A stretch of 5,314 nucleotides of DNA from JANXVV01 sp038230975. GTDB taxonomy: Bacteria; Planctomycetota; Phycisphaerae; Tepidisphaerales; Tepidisphaeraceae. Below the pieces are notes generated by a model. That model was not told the DNA's origin. It searched no databases and saw nothing but the letters and a program-made list of their open reading frames with translations. Shown piece by piece: positions 1-5,314 of this stretch. The stretch spans positions 1 to 5,314 of the forward strand of contig JBBRMF010000335.1 of NCBI GenBank assembly GCA_038230975.1, written 5' to 3'. Position numbers and translations under genes: made by a program. Each line of letters opens with the position of its first letter. The first letter of the stretch is position 1.

Positions 1-1
1 A

Positions 2-484
2 GTGATTATCAGTTCACTACTGACCGATGAGAGTCCGGCCGCTCTGTTCCTACATGAACGCCGCGCGTCGAACGGGATTTCACGGTTAGTGATCGTCACG
101 ATTGAACCGGGAATGCCATTCGGCGACTGGTGGCATTTGACCGCGATGTCGGCTGAAACTAAAACCTTCGGGGGACTTGGCGCTTTGAAGGCCGGTGATG
201 ATTTTCGAATCAATCGAAGCATCCGGGAATCCGCAGGTTACTATCATCACGACATTCAAACCGCATGTTTTTTTGCCGGTCAAGTGACAGCTCACAATAG
301 CTCGGGATTCGCGATCGCTTACGAACTTGATGGTGCCGAGGGGATTATTGATGGCGACCTCAATTCGGACGGTTTGGTGAAGCTCCGCGTTCGCAATGGG
401 CCAGCCACGATGCGAGGAGCGCAAACAGTCTGGCCGACATTTGCTAAGCCTGATGTGCCGACACCTATTTCGGCTCCAAATTAA
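2..484 (+). CDS. Hypothetical protein, 5'-partial (open at the left edge)
   Basis: I do not recognise this protein. The frame is open from the first complete codon and ends at TAA (482-484), giving at least 160 residues. The GTG at base 2 could be a start or an internal valine. Because the frame runs to the window edge, a gene continuing from upstream is more likely. The product has no obvious transmembrane segment. Visible features are a Trp pair (WW at residues 43-44), a YYHH stretch at 80-83 and, near the C-terminus, an acidic Gly/Asp stretch (residues 117-124) that looks like half of a calcium loop. The tail is Pro-rich. The composition reads as a soluble, beta-rich protein. An opposite-strand frame over 86-424 has a less protein-like composition, so I prefer the plus strand. 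The gene converges tail-to-tail with the WD40 gene, 32 bases apart, so it is not part of that operon. It could also be a decayed fragment. Confidence 0.5.
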   Translation: MIISSLLTDESPAALFLHERRASNGISRLVIVTIEPGMPFGDWWHLTAMSAETKTFGGLGALKAGDDFRINRSIRESAGYYHHDIQTACFFAGQVTAHNSSGFAIAYELDGAEGIIDGDLNSDGLVKLRVRNGPATMRGAQTVWPTFAKPDVPTPISAPN

Positions 485-516
485 TCGGGTTTACTCTCGA
501 TTTGAAATTGGCTGGC

Positions 517-2643
517 TCAACTCCCCTTCGCCGACGGCTGCGTGGCCGGGATATTCCCCGCGATGCTCGCTTTCAATCGATCCATATCCCCCTTCGCGAC
601 CGCAAGTTTAACCGCCGCTGCTTCGGCTGTTGTCTTGGCGGTTTGGGCTGCGCCATTTGCGGTGCGCATCGCATCGCCTTTGGTGGGGAGCTCTTTCGCA
701 GCGGGATCGGCATTGGCCAGCGATTTGGTTAGCGCCTCTTTCGTCGTCTTCTCGGCAGCAGCGGCTTTGTCGGCGTTTTCTTGCTGAGGTTTGATATTCT
801 TTGTTGCAGCGGCTAAAGCTTCGCTCGTAGTTTTGATCTGCAGTTCGATTTGCGTCAGGCGTTGCCTGGCGTCTTTGCGTTGGCCCTTCGCGGCGTTTTC
901 CAGCGCGATGCTGGCCTGCACTTTTTGCTGGTTGAAATTGTTCAACTCATTCTGCTTGTTCTGCACGGTGTTCTTGGCGTTTTGCAGGGCTTCGTTGGCT
1001 TGACGAAGATTGTTCGTGGCTTGATTCACCTGATTCAACGCGGCATCGACTTGGTCGGCACCTTTACCGGCACGGGCAGTGGCGAATTCTGTGTTGGTTT
1101 TGTCGGCGACGGCTTTGGCCTTGTTAGCCTCGATAGTCAGGCGATCGGATTCAGCTTGCAGTGTAGCGACCAGCTTTTCGGCGGTGGCCAATCGTTGCGA
1201 AGGGCCGGCGGGGTTCGCGGTGAGATCGCCCAGCTTCTTGGCATCCGCGACATTGAAGATGCGAATGACGCCGGACCAGTCGCCGGCGATGACGCGCTGG
1301 CCGTCATCGGTGAAGGCGACGTGAAGCACGACATCGCTGAATGCTTCAAACGCTTTGGGGCTTTCGGCTTCTGGAGTCCAGACCTTGGCAGTGTTATCGC
1401 GACCACCGGTGACGATGCGACCATCGTGGGCGAAGGCGATGGACATCACCCCGTTGCCATGCGCGTTTTGAGTCTTCATGTTCGCGCCATCGTGCATGTT
1501 CCAGAGCTTGATAGTTCCATCGGCGCTGGCACTTGCCAGGACATTGCCGTCGTCGCGGAAGGCCAGATCGGTGATGCCATCCTTATGGCCACTCAGCGCA
1601 TAGAAATCACGGCCGGTCTTGGCTTCCCATACATATAAATTTCCGGCGCGATCTCCGCTGGCAACCAGAACGCCATCGGGGCTGTAGGCAACAGACGTGA
1701 CCCAGTCGGTGTGCTTCTTGACGGTCCAGGCTACTTTGCCGTCTTTTGTATTGTAGCTTTTTAGAATTTTATTGGGTGTTCCAAGGGCAACACTGCCTTG
1801 GTCCGGAGATAGATCCGCAGCAAGGACGGCGTCAAATTCATCGCCCACTTCGGCCACCTTTTGGCCGTTGACTACGTTCCAGAGAATGACCTTGCCGCTC
1901 TTGGCTGCTTGACCGCCGCCGGCCAAAAGCAAAGAACCGTTGCGGCTGAATCGAACCACATCGGGCTGACCGGTCGGGAAGGGTAGAACGCCCAGCAAAT
2001 CAAGCGTCTGCGTATTGTAGAGCACGATTTGGTGCTGCCCACCCAAGGCGGCCAGCGGTGCCCAGGGGCTGCAACCCAACGCTCCGAGCGCACCAGGGCG
2101 GGTGGTATAACTGACCGGATCAAGCGGCAGCCGTACGGTGGGCATGGGTGGAGGGCCAGCCGGTTTGCCGACGGCAACTACCGTCGCCAAATCATTTTTC
2201 TTCTCGGCTACTTTCACTTTGCTGTCACGTGTTTCAGGCGCGCCGGTCGCGATCCATACTTTGAACATCGCCAGCTTCGGATCGGCCAGTTTATCGGCCT
2301 TCTGCGGCATGAAAGGTTCTTCGGCGTGCGTGATCGTCTTCATCAGCGAACTGCCGGAGGGATCGCCCGGTTTCACAACCACGCCGTTGTCACTGCCGGC
2401 CATCGTTCCCTGGTAGGTGCTGAGATCAAGCCCGGCTTTTTTCTTGTCGGGGTTGTGGCAGTTGAGGCAGCTATCGCGAAGGAGTGGAAGTAGGTCGTCC
2501 TGGAAAGTTACTTTCTTGGGAGCATCGGCGGCACCGGCCAATCTGACGGAAACGCAAGCGCAAAGAACGCAAAGACGCAAAGACGCAAAGGAAGAAAGAG
2601 AAATTGATTTATTCAGACTTTTGCACTTCATCGCGACCATCAT
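517..2643 (-). CDS. Exported PSCyt1 (c-type cytochrome) - WD40 propeller - coiled-coil protein
   Basis: About 708 residues from the ATG at 2643 to TGA at 517-519. In order: signal peptide (about 1-38, core LCVLCACVSV, AGA-type cleavage site); PSCyt1-like heme module with CLNCH at 59-63 (bases 2455-2469) followed by the usual NPDKKKAGLDL stretch; a downstream Met (residue 112, in FMPQK) that could be the distal heme ligand; a Pro-rich linker (about 163-170); seven WD40-type repeats (about 181-475), clearest in repeats 4-6 with VWEAKTG and LWN ends; and an Ala/Lys/Gln-rich coiled coil (about 483-695), Asn/Gln-rich around 530-575. PSCyt1-WD40 fusions are typical of planctomycetes. Binding of one heme c and a scaffold role in the periplasm are inferred; the substrate is unknown. 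The start is uncertain: in-frame ATGs lie at 2685, 2643, 2640 and 2631. I chose 2643 because a purine-rich stretch (GAGGAAAAGAAAGAGAG) lies just upstream. The signal-peptide core is encoded by a CGCAAAG repeat. The gene follows the DUF1549/DUF1553 gene by about 69 bases, probably in one operon. Confidence 0.9.
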   Translation of the reverse strand: MMVAMKCKSLNKSISLSSFASLRLCVLCACVSVRLAGAADAPKKVTFQDDLLPLLRDSCLNCHNPDKKKAGLDLSTYQGTMAGSDNGVVVKPGDPSGSSLMKTITHAEEPFMPQKADKLADPKLAMFKVWIATGAPETRDSKVKVAEKKNDLATVVAVGKPAGPPPMPTVRLPLDPVSYTTRPGALGALGCSPWAPLAALGGQHQIVLYNTQTLDLLGVLPFPTGQPDVVRFSRNGSLLLAGGGQAAKSGKVILWNVVNGQKVAEVGDEFDAVLAADLSPDQGSVALGTPNKILKSYNTKDGKVAWTVKKHTDWVTSVAYSPDGVLVASGDRAGNLYVWEAKTGRDFYALSGHKDGITDLAFRDDGNVLASASADGTIKLWNMHDGANMKTQNAHGNGVMSIAFAHDGRIVTGGRDNTAKVWTPEAESPKAFEAFSDVVLHVAFTDDGQRVIAGDWSGVIRIFNVADAKKLGDLTANPAGPSQRLATAEKLVATLQAESDRLTIEANKAKAVADKTNTEFATARAGKGADQVDAALNQVNQATNNLRQANEALQNAKNTVQNKQNELNNFNQQKVQASIALENAAKGQRKDARQRLTQIELQIKTTSEALAAATKNIKPQQENADKAAAAEKTTKEALTKSLANADPAAKELPTKGDAMRTANGAAQTAKTTAEAAAVKLAVAKGDMDRLKASIAGNIPATQPSAKGS
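2553..2590. repeat. Short tandem CGCAAAG array inside the 5' coding end
   Basis: Four exact CGCAAAG units lie at 2559-2565, 2568-2574, 2576-2582 and 2584-2590, with spacing of 9, 8 and 8 bases. A degenerate unit, CGCAAG, precedes them at 2553-2558. Read on the minus strand this is a CTTTGCGT array that encodes the FASLRLCVLCACV part of the WD40 protein's signal peptide. Arrays of this type (CTTTGCGTCTTTGCGT) are, as I recall, dispersed in planctomycete and cyanobacterial genomes, mostly between genes. The period of 8 is not a multiple of three, so successive units are read in different frames. Confidence 0.85.
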
Positions 2644-2696
2644 CTCTCTTTCTTTTCCTCTTTGTGCTCTTTTCCTCTTTGCCATCTTAGCGCAAG
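2592..2696. repeat. Imperfect inverted-repeat partner of the CGCAAAG array
   Basis: AAGAAAGAGA at 2592-2601 is the exact inverse complement of TCTCTTTCTT at 2645-2654, with 43 bases between. Beyond this core the similarity continues with gaps: the pyrimidine-rich stretch 2655-2683 contains CTCTTTGTGC and CTCTTTGCC, which mirror the CGCAAAG units of the array on the other side. Together with the array this gives a roughly 140-base, hairpin-capable element that fills the gap between the two large genes and covers all candidate starts of the WD40 gene. The boundaries are approximate. Confidence 0.6.
2644..2663 (-). promoter_or_regulatory. Possible purine-rich ribosome binding region for the WD40 gene
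   Basis: On the minus strand the bases before the ATG at 2643 read AAAGAGGAAAAGAAAGAGAG. The GAGG core ends 13 bases before that ATG, which is longer than optimal, while the nearer AAGAGAG is a weak match. The whole stretch belongs to the inverted-repeat arm, so any initiation signal here is supplied by the repeat and could be masked by pairing with 2592-2601. This is a weak call. Confidence 0.3.
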
Positions 2697-2712
2697 CTCT
2701 TGTCTGAAACCT

Positions 2713-5214
2713 CTAATGGTTAAACATGAACTCCTGCGAATTCAGCAGAGCCCACAGGACATCTTCCAAACCCTTCTGACGCTCTTCAGGCTTTTCCCCA
2801 AGATAGGAGATGAGCTTCTGGCGTTCCTCGGACGAGGCACCGCGATTCAGGGTGCGAAGATACAAATTATCGATAATCTCGTCCGGCGTTTTTTTGGACT
2901 CGATCATTTTGCGAACCACACCACCGTTCTGGATTTTGCCCTGAACGATGTCGCCGTTGATGAGCGTGAGGGCCTGCGAAAGATTCGGGGCCATGGACAC
3001 TTCACAAGAGCAGACGGTTTCGCGAGTGGCCCGGCCAAAAGTGGTCAGGAAGTAGTTCGTCGTGCTGCCATCGGCAATCTCAACGGCGCGAGAACCCAGG
3101 GGCAGCCCTTTGAATTTTTCGCGGCTCTCCGTGGCCTGACAAATCATGTCGAGCATCACTTCCGCGCGAACACGGCGGATGGCGGCATGGCTGAAATTGC
3201 GATCATCCGATGCATTGGTCTCATTTGTTTCAGAGGCTAACTGGTACGTGCGCGAGGTGCAGATATCGCGGACAAGGCGTTTAAAATCATAGTTATAGCT
3301 GGTGAACTTCTGACCCAGCGTATCGAGCAGTTCAGGATTTACCGCCGGGTTACTGATGCGAACATCATCGACCGGTTCGATGATCCCGTTGCCAAGGAAA
3401 TGCGACCAGACGATATTCGCGAGGTTCTTGGCGAAGTAAGGGTTTTCCGGAGATGCGAGCCATTTGGAAAGTACTTCGCGGCGATCCTTCCCTTTGACAT
3501 CCGGGATTTCGGCTCCAAGGAATTTCGGAACGACCTTGCGACCCGCGATCGGGTGAGCCACATCGCCACCCCCACTGTTGCTGACGATGATTTCACGCGG
3601 ATCTTCACCTTGTTTGCGGGCAACCTGGGCAAAGAAATCGGCAAACCCGTAGTAGTCATCCTGAGTCCAACGATCGAACGGATGGTTATGACACTGGGCA
3701 CATTGCACGCGCATCCCCATGAAAACCTGCGCGGTATTTTCGGCGATTTTCAAAGTGTCGCGTTCGACGTTGTAGTAGTTCGTCTCCGGTGTTTTGAAGG
3801 ATCCACCGCTGGAACCGAGCAATTGCTGGACGATCTGATCGAATGGCACGTTCCGCGAAATCTTGTCTTCGAGCCATTCGTAATAGCGAAGGGCTGACTT
3901 GTAGCTGAGAGTCTGGTTGTTATCCGAGCGAACCTTCAGCAACTCAGCCCACTTCATCACCCACATCTGCACGAATTCCTTGCGGCCCAATAATTCATCG
4001 ACCAGTTGTTCGCGTTTTTTAGCGTCCGTGGATTGGACGAATTTGGCGTGATCGGCGGCGGTCGGGAGCAGGCCAACGATATCCAGGTAGGCTCGACGGA
4101 GAAATACCTCATCACTACAAAGTGGCGAAGGTAGTAGTCTCATCTTTTTGAGCTTGGCATTGGCCAGCGTGTCAATGTAGTTGTTTTCCGGCGTGCTTGG
4201 CCACGCATATTTCACGTCTTTTGGGATGACAATCGCCTGAGTGCCGATAGTAAAGGTGGCAAATCGAGCCATTACGAAAGCCTCGCCGCGCTTGCCAGCG
4301 GTGACCAGACCGTCCGGGGTGACGGTGGCGGAGTTGTCGTTGTTGCTTAGAAAGACGGCCAGGTGGGTCACGTCGCGTTCCGTGCCATCGGTATATTTGG
4401 CACGGGCGACCAACTGTTGCTTAGTGCCTTCCTCCAGTACGAGCTGGTGTGGAAGCAACTCCATGGAAAGGGGCTTGGCGACATCCTGCGAATCCATCGG
4501 GGCGCCCGCTTCCAGCCAACGCAGAATGGTGTTGTAGTAGACACTGTCTACTTCGAACTTTTTACCTCCGGTGTGAGCCACAGCCCCGGTGGCTTTAGTC
4601 AGCAGCAGGCTCTCTTTAGGAAGCGCGAGATTGATTCGGCGAACGGCTTGCTCGCGGGTGACGCGGTAGTAATCGCCATCCGCATCAAAGCCGAAAAGCG
4701 ACAGGCGGAAACCATCTTTACCGCGCGCGGCCCCATGACAGCCACCGACATTGCAACCCGACCGCATGAAGACTGGCATCACGTCAAGCTTGAAGCTGAT
4801 GGGTGGATCGATTTTCGCATCCTTGACCGTGAGTTGAATCGTCTCTTGTCCGTTGGGGGTCTGGACGAGAATGGTAGTCTTGCCATCGGCAACGGGCTTG
4901 ATGATATTTCCTTCAAGTGTCGCGATGGACAGATCGGCAACAGTGAGCTTGGCTGCGGTGGTGACATCGCGGGTGACGCCATCAGGCTGCGTGAATTTAC
5001 AGACGATCGTCTGGCGACTGCGAGCCCCATTCAGCGAAATTTCATTGGGATAGACGTGGAAGGGTTTGGTTGGATCTTCCAGCCTCGGCGCGGCGGGCAA
5101 TGTCGCCGGGGTGGGTGCAGTTAGAGCTGCGGCGGCAGTGAGATGAGAGATCGCCGAGCCGATGAGCAACACCGTTGCGATTGTGCTTGCCAGAATTTTG
5201 GTTGATGTGCTCAT
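2713..5214 (-). CDS. Exported Big_2 - DUF1549 (PSCyt2) - DUF1553 (PSD1) protein with heme-type motifs
   Basis: This is a full-length protein of 833 residues from the ATG at 5214 to TAG at 2713-2715. In order: signal peptide (Lys6, hydrophobic core about 7-22, Ala-rich cleavage region 27-33); Big_2-like beta domain (about 52-132, with the DGVTRDVT signature); a cytochrome-like module with CNVGGCH (CX4CH, residues 154-160, bases 4735-4755) followed by the conserved GKDGFRLSLFGFD and LLLTKATG stretches and ending in WLEAGAP; second Big_2-like domain (about 250-331, DGTERDVTHLAVF); DUF1549/PSCyt2 (about 343-545) with LRRAYLDIVGLLPT and QCAQCHNHPFDRW (CXXCH at 505-509); DUF1553/PSD1 (about 575-825) with NIVWSHFLGNGI and LSQALTLINGD. 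This order is a standard planctomycete architecture. The family's biochemistry is unproven; covalent heme at the Cys-His motifs and a periplasmic location are inferred. The open frame extends upstream to 5304, but those 30 residues translate a repeat, so I reject that start. ATG 5244 is an alternative. Neither has a clear Shine-Dalgarno site; 5214 gives the better signal peptide. Confidence 0.93.
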   Translation of the reverse strand: MSTSTKILASTIATVLLIGSAISHLTAAAALTAPTPATLPAAPRLEDPTKPFHVYPNEISLNGARSRQTIVCKFTQPDGVTRDVTTAAKLTVADLSIATLEGNIIKPVADGKTTILVQTPNGQETIQLTVKDAKIDPPISFKLDVMPVFMRSGCNVGGCHGAARGKDGFRLSLFGFDADGDYYRVTREQAVRRINLALPKESLLLTKATGAVAHTGGKKFEVDSVYYNTILRWLEAGAPMDSQDVAKPLSMELLPHQLVLEEGTKQQLVARAKYTDGTERDVTHLAVFLSNNDNSATVTPDGLVTAGKRGEAFVMARFATFTIGTQAIVIPKDVKYAWPSTPENNYIDTLANAKLKKMRLLPSPLCSDEVFLRRAYLDIVGLLPTAADHAKFVQSTDAKKREQLVDELLGRKEFVQMWVMKWAELLKVRSDNNQTLSYKSALRYYEWLEDKISRNVPFDQIVQQLLGSSGGSFKTPETNYYNVERDTLKIAENTAQVFMGMRVQCAQCHNHPFDRWTQDDYYGFADFFAQVARKQGEDPREIIVSNSGGGDVAHPIAGRKVVPKFLGAEIPDVKGKDRREVLSKWLASPENPYFAKNLANIVWSHFLGNGIIEPVDDVRISNPAVNPELLDTLGQKFTSYNYDFKRLVRDICTSRTYQLASETNETNASDDRNFSHAAIRRVRAEVMLDMICQATESREKFKGLPLGSRAVEIADGSTTNYFLTTFGRATRETVCSCEVSMAPNLSQALTLINGDIVQGKIQNGGVVRKMIESKKTPDEIIDNLYLRTLNRGASSEERQKLISYLGEKPEERQKGLEDVLWALLNSQEFMFNH

Positions 5215-5245
5215 AGGAGTACTACCCGCGAAATTGAATTTCATG

Positions 5246-5309
5246 GTGGCATGGGCGTCTCGCCCGTGCTTTTTTTTGAATAAAAGCACGGGCGAGATGC
5301 CCATGCCAC
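5246..5309. repeat. REPIN-like inverted repeat, 28-bp arms
   Basis: The arms at 5246-5273 and 5282-5309 are inverse complements at 27 of 28 positions; the single difference is G5257 against A in the complement of the other arm. They enclose an 8-base loop (5274-5281). The left arm contains its own small palindrome, GGGCG-TCT-CGCCC (5253-5265), as in REP units arranged in opposite orientation. On the plus strand the GC-rich left-arm hairpin is followed by eight Ts (5270-5277), so it could also act as an intrinsic terminator. The consensus GTGGCATGGGCGTCTCGCCC matches a repeat I recall as widespread in planctomycete genomes, where it is often mistranslated as GRDAHAT. That recollection is not checked here. 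The element lies only 31 bases upstream of the chosen start of the DUF1549/DUF1553 gene and directly abuts the alternative ATG at 5244. Confidence 0.9.
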
Positions 5310-5314
5310 GTTTC

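Noticed and set aside
86..424. 112-codon open frame on the minus strand within the left-edge gene
   Set aside because: The composition is unlike a folded protein, no start signal is seen, and the plus-strand frame is longer and open to the window edge.
850..1638. 262-codon open frame on the plus strand, opposite the WD40 gene
   Set aside because: It lies antisense to clear WD40 and coiled-coil coding sequence. Its translation is Gly/Val/Ile-rich with no recognisable domain, as expected for a shadow of a repetitive gene.
2553..2590. CRISPR array
   Set aside because: The units are 7-8 bases in near-continuous tandem with no spacers, so this is a short tandem repeat rather than CRISPR.
2417..2707. 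96-codon plus-strand frame with TQRRKDAKEE-like translation
   Set aside because: This is the mistranslation of the CGCAAAG repeat family on the opposite strand of the WD40 gene start, not a gene.
2541..2707. Lipoprotein signal (LCAC as lipobox) in the WD40 protein
   Set aside because: Cys at the -2 position and the repeat-derived context make a lipobox unconvincing; the AGA-A cleavage site fits signal peptidase I better.
4363..5124. 253-codon open frame on the plus strand, opposite the DUF1549/DUF1553 gene
   Set aside because: It is antisense to well-conserved Big_2 and cytochrome-like coding sequence, and shows no domain or signal of its own.
5215..5304. N-terminal extension of the DUF1549/DUF1553 protein starting at ATG 5304
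   Set aside because: Its first 20 codons translate the inverted repeat at 5246-5309, and the signal peptide starts properly at 5214.

Overview
The window most likely comes from a member of the Planctomycetota. Both large genes belong to the paralogous 'Planctomycete Cytochrome / Planctomycete Domain' families (PSCyt1, PSCyt2 = DUF1549, PSD1 = DUF1553), which are strongly expanded in that phylum and also occur in Verrucomicrobiota. Base composition is moderately GC-rich, and Shine-Dalgarno signals are weak, as is common in planctomycetes. This taxonomic call rests on family recognition by eye, not on a database search.

Layout, left to right. (1) Bases 2-484, plus strand: the 3' part of an unrecognised gene, open at the left window edge. 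(2) Bases 485-516: a 32-base convergent gap with no recognisable terminator. (3) Bases 517-2643, minus strand: an exported protein with a PSCyt1-type CXXCH heme module, a seven-repeat WD40 propeller and a long coiled-coil tail. (4) About 2553-2696: a low-complexity repeat built from CGCAAAG units with a degenerate inverted partner. It fills the gap between the two large genes and runs into the 5' end of gene (3), where it encodes the signal-peptide core. (5) Bases 2713-5214, minus strand: an exported protein with two Big_2-like domains, a CX4CH heme-like motif, DUF1549 with a CXXCHNHP motif, and DUF1553. (6) Bases 5246-5309: a near-perfect 28-bp inverted repeat (REPIN-like), directly upstream of gene (5).

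The two minus-strand genes are co-directional (5 then 3), separated by about 70 bases, and probably form a transcription unit. Both products are predicted to be exported and to carry heme c-type motifs, so they may work in the same cell-envelope compartment, for example as a periplasmic redox or scaffold pair. The biochemical role of these families is not established.

The least ordinary feature is not a new enzyme. Two different dispersed-type repeats sit exactly at the 5' ends of the two genes. One extends the longest open frame artificially, and the other appears to have become part of a functional secretion signal.
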